Positions 8,979 through 17,392 of a stretch of 64,000 nucleotides of DNA are shown here, piece by piece. Origin of the DNA: JBBROS01 sp964246015 (lineage in GTDB: Bacteria > Pseudomonadota > Alphaproteobacteria > Acetobacterales > Acetobacteraceae); assembly GCA_964246015.1 (NCBI GenBank), contig CAXTPG010000002.1:57492-121491 (forward strand), given 5' to 3'. The position numbers were made by a program, and so were the translations under genes. The first letter of the stretch is position 1, and each line of letters opens with the position of its first letter. The notes under the pieces are model-generated. The model was not told where the DNA came from. It saw only the letters and a list, made by a program, of their open reading frames with translations, and searched no databases.

Positions 8979-9742
8979 GCGACGCCCCCGGCGGGCCGGT
9001 CGGGCTCCGCCGTCACCGGCGTGCCCTCGCGCTCCATCGGCGCGGTGAAGTTGTAGCGCACCAAAGCGAGGCCGCCGGTGGGCCCGGCAGCCGGGTCGAA
9101 CGCGTATTCCGTGACGCCGCAATTGGCGACATCGCCTTCGCGGTCGATCGCGAGGATGCGGTCCTCGTCCAGGCCCTCCAGCAGATAGCGCAGGCACAGC
9201 ACGACGACCTGGTGGCCGACGATCAGGACGCGGCGTCCGCCCTGGTGCAGGCTGATGGTATCGAGCGCGCTGCGGAGACGGAGGATGACGTCGCACCAGC
9301 TCTCACCGCCGGGGGGACGGTGATAGAACTTGCCGATCTCGCGGCGGAATTCCGCCTGCTCCGGGTAGGATTGCTCGATGCCGTAGCGGGTCAGACGGTC
9401 GAGGACGCCGAACTCCTTCTCGCGCAGGCGTTCGTCGGCGCTGGGCGCGTCGGCGTCCGCGCACAGGCCGCCGGCCGCGCGGATGCGCTCCGCGGTCTGC
9501 CGGGCCCGGCGGTACGGGGATACGAGCAGGGCGTCCGGCCGGGCGGAATCCGGCATCGCGGCGAACCAGCGGCCCAGCGTGTCGGACTGCTGCTCCCCCA
9601 GACGGCTCAGCGGCACGTCGACGTCGCGTTCCGCGAGGTCGATCCGCGCCGCCTTCGCCGCCTGCGCCGCGTCCCGCGCGACGTTCCCGGCGCTTTCCCC
9701 GTGCCGCACGATCCATAGCCGATCCGGCCAACGCTGCTGCAT
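8975..9742 (-). CDS. Histidine phosphatase (phosphoglycerate-mutase-like)
   Basis: A 255-aa histidine phosphatase superfamily protein. The catalytic LWIVRHGESAGN motif is at residues 9-20, LSRLGEQQSDTL follows, VSPYRRARQTAERI carries the second Arg, EKEFGVLD the acid region, and LIVGHQVVVLCLRY the second catalytic His. It could be a phosphatase or a cofactor-dependent mutase; the substrate is not visible. The ATG at 9742 has GGAGG upstream and directly precedes the motif. It lies 41 nt downstream of the amidohydrolase gene and overlaps nnrD by 4 nt. Confidence 0.85.
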   Translation of the reverse strand: MQQRWPDRLWIVRHGESAGNVARDAAQAAKAARIDLAERDVDVPLSRLGEQQSDTLGRWFAAMPDSARPDALLVSPYRRARQTAERIRAAGGLCADADAPSADERLREKEFGVLDRLTRYGIEQSYPEQAEFRREIGKFYHRPPGGESWCDVILRLRSALDTISLHQGGRRVLIVGHQVVVLCLRYLLEGLDEDRILAIDREGDVANCGVTEYAFDPAAGPTGGLALVRYNFTAPMEREGTPVTAEPDRPAGGVA

Positions 9743-9783
9743 GCCTGCCTCCGCGGGCCATAACTGCGGAGAGGCCGGTTCGT

Positions 9784-11010
9784 TCACGGCGGATGCAGGC
9801 AGGCCCGCGCCCGGGTGAAGCTGCGGCGGCCGCGCTTCAGGCCCCATAGCGGCTGGGCCAGCGTGGCGACGGCGCCGGCGGGGTCGGCGGCGTCGAGCAG
9901 GACGAGGTCGGCCGGGTTGCCCACGGCGATGCCATAGTCGGCGTTGCGCATCAGCCGGGCGCTTTCCGTGGTGACCATGGCGAGGCAGGCGGCGAGTTCG
10001 GCCGGTCGGGCGACGTGGCAGACGTTGGCATAGAGGTTGGCCATGCGGATCAGCGAGCCGTCGCCGTAGGGGGTGAAGGGGTTGAGCACGTTGTTGGTGC
10101 TGATGGAGCAGCAGACCCCGGCGGCGCGGAGCGGCTCAACCGGGACGACGCCGCGCGGCACGGCGTGGTCGTGGCTGCGGCCCATGAGGTAGAGGTCCGT
10201 CGCGGGCAGCACGGTGACGGCCACGCCGGCGTCGGCAAGGCGGCGGGCGATGGCGTCGTAGCGGGGGCGGTCGACGAGGCTGAGCTGCGTCGCGTGGCCC
10301 ACGGCGACCCGGCCGCCCCAGCCGTATTCCTGCGTCTTGTCGCAGACGTATTCGATCTGCATGCCCTCGGTGGTCTCGGCGAGGTCGAGGTGCATGTCGA
10401 TGTCGACGTCCCAGTCGCGGGCGATGGCGAAGATGCGGTCGATCTGGCCGCGCGGATCGGTGTCGATGTAGGGGACGGCGCCGATGACGCGGGCGCCGCG
10501 GCGGAGGCCCTCGATCAGGAGGTCCTCGGTGCCGGGGTTGTTCAGCAGGCCCTCTTGCGGGAAGACGCAGATCTCGAGGTCGAGCGCCCAGGCGTAGTCG
10601 CGCTGAAGCTGCTGCACGCCGTCGAACCCCGTCATGCCGATGCCGGGATCGACCTCGACATGGGTCCGCATATGCATCGTGCCCCAGGACAGGCAACGCT
10701 CCAGGGTCTGGCGGCCGCGGGCGACGACGTCGTCGACGGTGAAGCCGCGCTTGGCGGCGCTGGTCTCGCGGACGGCTTCGGCGACGGTCCCCTCCTCGGC
10801 CCGGCAGCGGTCGAGGATGCAGGTCTTGTCGAGGTGGATATGCGTCTCGACCAGGCCCGGGACCAGCAGGCCGCCGGCGGCGTCGATGGCTTCGTGGCCG
10901 TCGAGACCGGGGCCGATGGCGGCGATCCGGCCGGCCATGACGCCGATGTCGGTCACGCGCAGGGCGCCGTCCTGCGCCACGACGGCGCCACGGATCACCA
11001 GGTCAAGCAT
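9784..11010 (-). CDS. Cytosine-deaminase-like amidohydrolase
   Basis: A 408-aa TIM-barrel amidohydrolase related to cytosine deaminase CodA. It keeps the metal-binding ETHIHLDKT motif near residue 65, a later MHLDLAETTEG strand, VAVGHATQLS and a C-terminal YGIAVGNPADLVLLD. In CodA the fourth metal ligand and its neighbour are Asp-Asp in GHDDVF; here the aligned segment reads STNNVLNPF, so both are Asn. The CodA glutamate in HCDE also aligns with Leu. This looks like a distinct subgroup with unknown substrate. The ATG at 11010 has GGAGGG upstream and overlaps the end of the transporter fusion by 8 nt, suggesting it metabolises what that system imports. Confidence 0.82.
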   Translation of the reverse strand: MLDLVIRGAVVAQDGALRVTDIGVMAGRIAAIGPGLDGHEAIDAAGGLLVPGLVETHIHLDKTCILDRCRAEEGTVAEAVRETSAAKRGFTVDDVVARGRQTLERCLSWGTMHMRTHVEVDPGIGMTGFDGVQQLQRDYAWALDLEICVFPQEGLLNNPGTEDLLIEGLRRGARVIGAVPYIDTDPRGQIDRIFAIARDWDVDIDMHLDLAETTEGMQIEYVCDKTQEYGWGGRVAVGHATQLSLVDRPRYDAIARRLADAGVAVTVLPATDLYLMGRSHDHAVPRGVVPVEPLRAAGVCCSISTNNVLNPFTPYGDGSLIRMANLYANVCHVARPAELAACLAMVTTESARLMRNADYGIAVGNPADLVLLDAADPAGAVATLAQPLWGLKRGRRSFTRARACLHPP

Positions 11011-13408
11011 CGGCCCTCCCGAAATATGCGTCGTCCAGCGTGTTGCCGCGCAGGAAGGCGGCGTCGCCCGCCTGCGCGACCCGGCCGCCCTGCAGCACGA
11101 TGCCATGGTCGGCGAGGCCCAGCACCTGGTCCGCCATCTGGTCCACCACGACCAGGGTGACGCCTTCATCGGCCAGGGCGCCCAACTGGTCCCAGACCGC
11201 GTCGGCGATGGCGGGGGCGAGGCCGAGGGAGGGTTCGTCGAGCAGCAGCACGCGGGGCCGGGCGAGCAGGCCGCGGGCGATGGCGAGCATCTGCTGTTCG
11301 CCGCCCGAGAGCAGGCCGGCCGGGCGGGCGAGCAGGGGGCGCAGCTTGGGGAAACGGGCCAGCACTGCGTCGATCTCGGGGCCCGGGTTGAAATCGCGGC
11401 GGGTGGTGGCGCCCAGGAGCAGGTTCTGCCGCACGGTCAGGCGGGGAAACACCTGGCGGCCCTCCGGCACCAGGGTCAGCCCGGCGCGGGCCACGGCGTG
11501 GGCGGGGCGGGTGGCCAGTTCCGTGCCGCCCAGCCGGACGGAGCCCGCGATCGGGCGCAACAGGCCGCTGACCGCCTGCATCAGGGTGCTTTTGCCGGCG
11601 CCGTTCGGGCCGAGCACGGCGACGGTCTCGCCCTCGCGGACCGACAGCGACACGGCGGACAGGACGCCCAGGCCGCCATAGCCGGCGGCGATGCCGGCGA
11701 CATCCAGCGCCGGGCCGCCATGGGCGCGGGGGGCGCGGGGGGCGCGGGCGGCGCCGCCCAGGTAGGCGGCGAGGACGGCGGGGTCGGTCCGCACCTGCGC
11801 GGGCGTGCCCTCGGCGATGCGGCGGCCGGCGTCCAGCACCGTGACGCGGTCGGAGACGGAGAGCACCAGGTTCATGTCGTGCTCGACCAGCACGATCGCC
11901 CGGCCTGGTGCGGCCTGCCGGAGGACGGCGCCGAGACGGGCGGTGTCGTCGGCGCCGAGGCCCGCGGCAGGCTCGTCCAGGAGCAGCACGGCGGGGTTGG
12001 TCGCGAGGGCGCGGGCGAGTTCGACCAGGCGGCGGTCGACGTGGGGCAGCGCGCCGGCCGGGGCGTTCGGCGCGCCGCGATAGCCGACGAAGCGGAGCAG
12101 CGCGAGGGCCTGGTCCGGGGGTGCGGCGCCGCGCCAACGCCCGTGCAGCAGGCCGAGGCGGACGTTGTCCAGCACGGTCAGACCCGGGAAGGGCTGTGCG
12201 GTCTGGAAGGTGCGCGCGACGCCCGCCCGGGCGACGGCGTATGCGGGGCGGCCGGCGAGCTGGCCGATGGCCTGGACGGTTCCGGCGTCGGGCCGCTGGA
12301 AGCCGCTGAGGACGTTCAGCAGCGTCGTCTTGCCGGCGCCGTTCGGGCCGATGACGCTGGTGATAGCGCCGTGCGCCGCGTCCAGGTCGATGCCGTCCAG
12401 CGCCGGGATGCCGCCGAAGGCGAGGCGGACGCCGCGGGCGCGCAGGCCGGCGCCGGGTGGGGGGTCGGGGAGCGCGCCCTGCCCTGCCCCGACGGCGATG
12501 CGGGGCGCGGGCAGGAGCCGGGCCAGCAGGCCGGCCATGCCGCCGGGCGCGAGCCAGAGCACGAGCAGGAGCAATGCGCCGAAGACCAGGAGCCGCCATT
12601 CGGCCAGGCCCGACAGCAGCTCGGGCAGGAGGGCGACGACGATTGCGCCCAGCAGCGGGCCGAGCGTCCAGCCCGCGCCGCCCACGACGACGACCAGCAG
12701 CAGCAGGATGCTGGCTGAGAAGGGGAAGGAGCTGGGTGCGATGAAGCCGGTGAGGCCGGCCTGCAGCCCTCCCGCCAGGCCGCCCGCCCCGGCGGCGATG
12801 ACGAAGGCGAGCGTGCGGGCGGGCAGCGGCGCGATGCCGATCGCCTGTGCGGCGGACGGCGCCGTCGCGACGGCCTGCATGGCGAGGCCGGCCGGGCTGC
12901 GGACGAGCCAGGCGAAGCCCGCGAGCACCGCCCCGGCGACGAGGCAGCATAACGCCGCCATCCCCTGCGTGGCGAAGGGCGCCGGGATGCCGGACAGGCC
13001 GGATGCGCCGCCGGTGAGGCCCTGCCACTCGATGGCCGCGTTCTCGACGATGAAGCCGAAGGCGATGGTGACCATGGCGAGGTAGGGCCCGGTCAGCCGG
13101 AGGGCCGGGACGGAGAGGGCGGCGCCGATGGCGGCGGCGATGGCGGTGGCGAGCAGGAGCGCGACGCCGAAGGGCAGGCCGAGCCGGAGTTCAACCAGGG
13201 CGGTGGCGTAGGCGCCCAGCGCCATGAAGCCGGCGTGGCCGAGCGACACCTCGCCCGCAAGGCCCAGCAGGACGTTGAGGCCGGCGCCGACCACGACGGT
13301 GACGGCGACGGTGCCGGCGAGGAAGGCCCAGTAGCCGGGAAGGAGAAGGCACAGGCCGGCGGCGGCGGCAGCGACGAGGATGGCCGTTGGGACCAGCACC
13401 CTCACCAA
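11003..13408 (-). CDS. Triple-fusion branched-chain-type ABC transporter: permease LivM + ATPases LivG and LivF
   Basis: An 801-aa fusion. Residues 1-300 are a LivM-type permease with about eight to ten membrane segments and the motif GLAGEVSLGHAGFMALGAY. Residues 325-555 are a LivG-type ATPase (Walker A GPNGAGKTT at 354-362, Walker B VLLLDEPAAGL near 476) whose signature region reads ALPHVDRRLVEL instead of a clear LSGGQ. Residues 566-801 are a LivF-type ATPase (Walker A 600-608, LLSGGEQQ near 699, VLLLDEPSLGL). It follows its binding-protein gene by 31 nt. No LivH permease is nearby, so the channel may be a LivM homodimer. The start is TTG 13408 or GTG 13405; GGGAGAGGG lies just upstream inside a hairpin. 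Confidence 0.9.
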   Translation of the reverse strand: MVRVLVPTAILVAAAAAGLCLLLPGYWAFLAGTVAVTVVVGAGLNVLLGLAGEVSLGHAGFMALGAYATALVELRLGLPFGVALLLATAIAAAIGAALSVPALRLTGPYLAMVTIAFGFIVENAAIEWQGLTGGASGLSGIPAPFATQGMAALCCLVAGAVLAGFAWLVRSPAGLAMQAVATAPSAAQAIGIAPLPARTLAFVIAAGAGGLAGGLQAGLTGFIAPSSFPFSASILLLLVVVVGGAGWTLGPLLGAIVVALLPELLSGLAEWRLLVFGALLLLVLWLAPGGMAGLLARLLPAPRIAVGAGQGALPDPPPGAGLRARGVRLAFGGIPALDGIDLDAAHGAITSVIGPNGAGKTTLLNVLSGFQRPDAGTVQAIGQLAGRPAYAVARAGVARTFQTAQPFPGLTVLDNVRLGLLHGRWRGAAPPDQALALLRFVGYRGAPNAPAGALPHVDRRLVELARALATNPAVLLLDEPAAGLGADDTARLGAVLRQAAPGRAIVLVEHDMNLVLSVSDRVTVLDAGRRIAEGTPAQVRTDPAVLAAYLGGAARAPRAPRAHGGPALDVAGIAAGYGGLGVLSAVSLSVREGETVAVLGPNGAGKSTLMQAVSGLLRPIAGSVRLGGTELATRPAHAVARAGLTLVPEGRQVFPRLTVRQNLLLGATTRRDFNPGPEIDAVLARFPKLRPLLARPAGLLSGGEQQMLAIARGLLARPRVLLLDEPSLGLAPAIADAVWDQLGALADEGVTLVVVDQMADQVLGLADHGIVLQGGRVAQAGDAAFLRGNTLDDAYFGRADA

Positions 13409-13413
13409 ACCCT

Positions 13414-13429
13414 CTCCCGCAGGCGGGAG
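13414..13429. promoter_or_regulatory. Intercistronic hairpin over the ribosome-binding site of the LivMGF fusion
   Basis: The sequence CTCCCGC-AG-GCGGGAG is a perfect 7-bp inverted repeat between the binding-protein stop (13440) and the fusion start (13408, minus strand). Its 3' arm on the minus strand contains the GGGAG part of the Shine-Dalgarno sequence, so folding would limit translation of the membrane component relative to the binding protein. Confidence 0.5.
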
Positions 13430-13439
13430 TGGGGTCTCG

Positions 13440-14654
13440 CTATGCTTTCACGAGCGGGCAAACCGAGTCCTTCACCGGGCGGTATGCGTCCTCGGGCGCG
13501 ACGGTGCCCACGAGTTCAAGGTAGTCGTAGGGCATCACGGCCTGGGCCGGGGTCTTGACGCGCATCAGGTACATCTCCCGCATGACGCGGCCGTCGGCGC
13601 GCAGGGTTCCGGCGCGGCAGAAGATGTCCTGGATGGGGATGGCCTGCATCTTGGCCATGACGGCGCCCGCATCGGCCGTGCCCGCGGCGGCCACGGCCTT
13701 CAGCCAGTGCTTCACCACACCGTAATCGCCGAGCTGCAGCATCGTGGGCATCAGGCGGGTCTCGGCGAAGTAGCCCTCGGTCCAGCGGCGCGCCTCGGGC
13801 GACATGTTGCCCCATGCGCTGGTGACCATCAGCGTGTTCTGCGCGACGGCGAGGCCGGCGGCCACCACGTCGGTGTCGAACATGGCGAGGGTCGCGACCT
13901 TCTGTCCGCCGCGGGCGATGCCGAACTCCTGCGCCTGCTTCAGGGCGTTCGTGCAGTCGGTGCCGGTGTTGGCCAGCGCGATGACGTCGGCCTTGCTGGA
14001 CTGGGCCTGCAGCAGGAGGGCGGAGTAGTCGGTCGTGCCCGGCGGGTGCAGCGCGGTGCCCAGGGCGCGTCCGCCGCCGGCCACGATGAAACCGGTGGCG
14101 TCGGCGATGAGCTGCTTGCCGAAGGCGTAGTCGGCGCCGATGAAGAACCAGCTTTTGGCGCCCTGCTTCGCGAGCGCGTCGGCCGTCACCTTGGCGATGG
14201 CATAGGTGTCGTAGGTGAAGGCGACCGTGCGGTTGTTGCATCGGGCGTTCGTGATGTCGCTGGACCCGGCGCCGGAGATCAGCGCGATCTTGTCCTTGCT
14301 GGCGCACAGGCCGGAGACGGCCAGCGCCACGGCCGAGTTCTCGAGATCCGTGATCGCGTCGATGCCGGCATCGAGCCATTGGCGGGCGATGGACATGCCG
14401 AGGTCGGGGAGCATCTTGTGGTCGCCGACCAGGACCTCGATGGGCCGGCCGGCGACGGTGCCGCCGATGTCCTTCACCGCCTGGTTGACGGCGTAGACGG
14501 CGCCGGGGCCACCATTGTCGCGCCCCCAGCTCGACATGTCGGTCAGCACGCCGACGCGGATGGGTCCGGTTCCCGTGCCTTGGGCGCGCACCGCCGCCGG
14601 GCCGATCATTGCGGCGCCCAGCGCCCCCTGCATCACCGTCCTGCGTCCCAGCAT
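13440..14654 (-). CDS. Branched-chain amino-acid-type ABC solute-binding protein
   Basis: A 404-aa Leu/Ile/Val-binding-protein family member (Peripla_BP_6). The N-terminus has a twin-arginine-like export signal (GRRTVMQGALG, then hydrophobic AAMIGPAAVRA). Mature sequence starts near IRVGVLTDMS, followed by GGTVAGRPIEVLVGDH and ITDLENSAVALAVSG. It captures an unidentified small molecule for the fused LivMGF permease/ATPase directly downstream. Such systems often carry amides, urea or aromatic compounds as well as amino acids, and the linked amidohydrolase fits a nitrogenous substrate. The ATG at 14654 has GGGGGA 6 nt upstream. A divergent 95-bp region separates it from the flavoprotein gene. 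Confidence 0.92.
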   Translation of the reverse strand: MLGRRTVMQGALGAAMIGPAAVRAQGTGTGPIRVGVLTDMSSWGRDNGGPGAVYAVNQAVKDIGGTVAGRPIEVLVGDHKMLPDLGMSIARQWLDAGIDAITDLENSAVALAVSGLCASKDKIALISGAGSSDITNARCNNRTVAFTYDTYAIAKVTADALAKQGAKSWFFIGADYAFGKQLIADATGFIVAGGGRALGTALHPPGTTDYSALLLQAQSSKADVIALANTGTDCTNALKQAQEFGIARGGQKVATLAMFDTDVVAAGLAVAQNTLMVTSAWGNMSPEARRWTEGYFAETRLMPTMLQLGDYGVVKHWLKAVAAAGTADAGAVMAKMQAIPIQDIFCRAGTLRADGRVMREMYLMRVKTPAQAVMPYDYLELVGTVAPEDAYRPVKDSVCPLVKA

Positions 14655-14749
14655 GTCATTCCCCCTGGTTCTTGTTGGTTGGTTCGTTGGTTGCGAGCCT
14701 AGGAGGCCCCGCCTAGCCTTGGCAATCGGACAAGAGGGAGGAATGCGGC

Positions 14750-16471
14750 ATGGCGGACGCGACCAGCCACGAATGCGACGTCCTGGTCGTCGGCACGGGC
14801 GCCGGCGGGCTGTCGGCGGCGGTGACCGCGGCGTCGCTGGGGCTCGACGTTCTGCTGGTCGAGAAGGAGCGGTACTATGGCGGCACCACCGCGCGGTCCG
14901 GGGGGTGGCTGTGGATCCCGTGCAGCCCGGTGGCGCAGCGGGAGGGGGTGCAGGACAGCCCCGAGGCGGCGCGGCGGTATCTGCAGCACGAGACGGGCAA
15001 CCACTTCGACGGGGCGCGGGTGGACGCGTTCCTCGATGCCGGACCGAAGATGGTGGACTTCATGGAGCGGGAGACGGAGGTGCGTTTCGTGCTGGGCCCC
15101 GCCTTCGCCGATTATCATCCGCTGGCGCCGGGGGGCAGCGATGGCGGGCGGTCGATCTGTGCCGCGCCGTTCGATGCGCGGGCGCTGGGGGCGGAGAAGG
15201 ACCGGCTGCGGCCGCCGCTGGCCGAGATCACGTTCATGGGCATGATGATCGGGACGGGGAAGGAGCTGATGCACTTCTTCAACGTGACGCGGTCGGTGAA
15301 GTCGGCGGCGGTGGTGGCCGGGCTGCTGGCGCGGTTCGGGCGGGACAGGGTGCGGCACGGGCGGGCGATGCGGCTGACGAACGGGAACGCGCTGGTGGGG
15401 CGTCTCGCGAAGTCGGCGTTCGATCGGGGTGTGCCGCTGTGGACGGAGGCGCCGGTGACGGAGCTGTTGATGGAGGGCGGCCGGGTCACGGGCGCGGTCG
15501 TGCAGCGGGACGGGGCGCCGGTGCGCGTCGTGGCGCGGCGGGGCGTCGTGCTGGCGGCGGGCGGGTTCCCGAACGACGTGGCGCGGCGGCAGGCGATGTT
15601 CCGGCATGCGCCCACGGGGACCGAGCACTGGTCGCCTGCCCCGCCCGGCAACACGGGCGACGGGCTGCGGCTGGGCGAGGCGGCGGGGGCCACGGTCGAG
15701 GACCGTTATCCGAACGCGGCGGCGTGGGTGCCGGTGTCGTTGGTGCCGCGGGCCGACGGGACCAGCGGGCCGTTTCCGCATTTCGTCGATCGGTCGAAGC
15801 CCGGCGTCATCGCGGTCGTGCGCAGCGGCGCGCGGTTCGTGAACGAGAGCGACAGCTACCACGACTTCATCCAGGCGATGGTCGCAGCGACGCCGGAGCA
15901 GGAGCATTGCGCGTGGTTCGTGTGCGACCACCCGACATTGCGGCGGTATGGGCTGGGGTTCGCGAAGCCGTTCCCGCTGCCGCTGCGGCCGTACCTGCGG
16001 TCGGGCTACCTGATCCGCGGGCGCACGCTGCAGGAGCTGGCGGCGCAAGCGGGCATCGATCCGGAGGGGCTGGCGCGGACGGTGGCGGCGTATAACGGGC
16101 CGGCGGCGCGCGGGGAGGACCCGGCGTTCTACCGGGGCAGCACGGCGTACAACCGGTCATTGGGCGATCCGTCGGTGACGCCCAACCCGTGCGTCGCGCC
16201 GGTGGCGACGGGGCCGTTCTATGCGGTGAAGGTGGTGCCCGGGGACCTCGGGACATTTGCCGGGCTGCGGGGGGATGCGCAGGCGCGGGTGCTGGACCGG
16301 GCGGGGCGGCCGATCCCCGGCCTGTATGCGGCGGGCAACGACCTGGCCAGCATCATGGGCGGCAACTACCCGGGCGGCGGCATCACGCTGGGGCCGGCGA
16401 TGACGTTCGGGTGGATCGCGGCGCACCACATGGCCGGGCCGGAGGCGGCGGCCCTGCCGGCGGCGGCGTGA
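14750..16471 (+). CDS. FAD-dependent oxidoreductase (3-ketosteroid dehydrogenase / fumarate reductase flavoprotein family)
   Basis: A 573-aa FAD_binding_2 family flavoprotein. The N-terminal Rossmann motif VVGTGAGGLSAAVTA is at residues 12-26, with VEKERYYGGTTARSGG after it. The C-terminal block LYAAGNDLASIMGGNYPGGG completes the FAD site. Family members are succinate/fumarate-type or 3-oxosteroid-delta-dehydrogenases; PGGGITLGPAMTFG-type ends are common in the ketosteroid dehydrogenase group. No cytochrome or iron-sulfur partner is adjacent. A GGAGG Shine-Dalgarno lies upstream of ATG 14750. The gene overlaps the following SDR gene by 4 nt (GTGA), suggesting paired oxidation steps on one substrate. 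Confidence 0.88.
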   Translation: MADATSHECDVLVVGTGAGGLSAAVTAASLGLDVLLVEKERYYGGTTARSGGWLWIPCSPVAQREGVQDSPEAARRYLQHETGNHFDGARVDAFLDAGPKMVDFMERETEVRFVLGPAFADYHPLAPGGSDGGRSICAAPFDARALGAEKDRLRPPLAEITFMGMMIGTGKELMHFFNVTRSVKSAAVVAGLLARFGRDRVRHGRAMRLTNGNALVGRLAKSAFDRGVPLWTEAPVTELLMEGGRVTGAVVQRDGAPVRVVARRGVVLAAGGFPNDVARRQAMFRHAPTGTEHWSPAPPGNTGDGLRLGEAAGATVEDRYPNAAAWVPVSLVPRADGTSGPFPHFVDRSKPGVIAVVRSGARFVNESDSYHDFIQAMVAATPEQEHCAWFVCDHPTLRRYGLGFAKPFPLPLRPYLRSGYLIRGRTLQELAAQAGIDPEGLARTVAAYNGPAARGEDPAFYRGSTAYNRSLGDPSVTPNPCVAPVATGPFYAVKVVPGDLGTFAGLRGDAQARVLDRAGRPIPGLYAAGNDLASIMGGNYPGGGITLGPAMTFGWIAAHHMAGPEAAALPAAA

Positions 16472-17205
16472 CGCTCGCGGGTCAACTGGCGCTGGTGACG
16501 GGGGCCGGGCAGGGGAACGGGGCGGCGATCGCGCGGGGGCTGGCCGCGGCGGGCGCGTTCGTGCTGGCGACGGACAAGGACGGGGCGGCGGCGGAGCGGA
16601 CGGCGGCGACGATCCGCGCGGATGGTGGGGCGGCGGATGCGTGCGCGCTGGACGTCACGGACCCGGCCGCCTGCGCCGCCGCGGTCGCTCGGGCGGGGCC
16701 TGTCTCGATCCTGGTCAACAATGCCGGCATCCTGCTGCGGGGCGCCTCGGACGGGCCGGAGGCGCTCGACCGGTTTCGCGCGACGTTCGAGGTGAACGTG
16801 CTCGGCATGGCGGCGATGGCGCTGGCGTGCCTGCCGGGGCTGCGGGCGACGCGGGGATGCGTGGTGAACGTGGCGTCGATCCAGTCCTTCGTGGCCCCCC
16901 CGGGGTCGGCGGCGTATTCGGCGTCGAAGGGCGCCGTCGCGCAGTTGACGCGGGCGTTGGCGGCGGAGTGGGCGCCGTGGGGCGTGCGGGTGAACGCGAT
17001 CGCGCCGGGGATCATCGCGACGGCGATGAGCGAGGCGACCCGCGCGGACCCGGCGCGCCTGGACCGGTTCCTGACCCACGTGCCGCTGGGGCGGGTGGGC
17101 GAAGCGGAGGAGCTTGTGGGGCCCGTGCTGTTCCTGGCGTCGGGCGCGGCGAGCTATGTGACGGGCGTCGTGCTGCCGGTGGATGGGGGGTTCCTGTGCG
17201 TTTGA
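16468..17205 (+). CDS. Short-chain dehydrogenase/reductase (SDR)
   Basis: A 245-aa classical SDR. TGAGQGNGAAIA at residues 12-23 is the nucleotide-binding TGxxxGxG motif, NNAGILLRG the NAG motif, a Ser in VNVASIQS and the YSASKGAVAQ stretch the catalytic Ser-Tyr-Lys, and the C-terminus ends with the typical YVTGVVLPVDGGFL. The start is GTG 16468, inside the stop of the upstream flavoprotein gene. The substrate is unknown; the pairing with the FAD enzyme suggests an alcohol/ketone step in the same catabolic route. Confidence 0.9.
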   Translation: MTLAGQLALVTGAGQGNGAAIARGLAAAGAFVLATDKDGAAAERTAATIRADGGAADACALDVTDPAACAAAVARAGPVSILVNNAGILLRGASDGPEALDRFRATFEVNVLGMAAMALACLPGLRATRGCVVNVASIQSFVAPPGSAAYSASKGAVAQLTRALAAEWAPWGVRVNAIAPGIIATAMSEATRADPARLDRFLTHVPLGRVGEAEELVGPVLFLASGAASYVTGVVLPVDGGFLCV

Positions 17206-17257
17206 GGCCGGCCACACTCCCCGACGCCCACGCCGGCCAGGTGCCGCGCCCAAAGCA

Positions 17258-17288
17258 CGTCATCCCCGGACTTGACCCGGGGATGACG
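17258..17288. repeat. Perfect palindromic stem-loop (CGTCATCCCCGG type)
   Basis: Twelve-bp perfect arms CGTCATCCCCGG and CCGGGGATGACG with a 7-nt loop ACTTGAC. The sequence matches the widespread alphaproteobacterial intergenic palindrome whose spurious translation reads VIPGLDPGMT. It sits 52 nt after the SDR stop with no T-run, so it may be an mRNA 3'-end stabiliser or factor-dependent terminator. Confidence 0.7.
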
Positions 17289-17343
17289 GTGATGTGGACG
17301 CGACTTGGCACCTTGACGCAGCCCCGCCCGCCGCCCTAGCTTT

Positions 17344-17357
17344 TAACCAATCGGTTA
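17344..17357. promoter_or_regulatory. TetR-type operator-like palindrome upstream of the TauABC-like operon
   Basis: TAACC-AATC-GGTTA, with 5-bp inverted arms, lies 36 nt before the permease start in an AT-richer stretch. This spacing and sequence resemble TetR-family operators. No TetR gene is adjacent; the only one in the window is at 45469. Confidence 0.4.
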
Positions 17358-17392
17358 GAACGCCACGCAACGGCGCCAGCCAGGGAGACGTC

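Noticed and set aside
14655..14749. TTGG-rich tandem stretch and CTAGG/CCTAG repeat in the divergent promoter region
   Set aside because: The arms are short and the spacing irregular; too weak to call an operator.
17206..17392. Possible insertion-element end at the 31-bp palindrome
   Set aside because: There is no transposase, target duplication or paired terminal repeat; it matches a common intergenic stem-loop.
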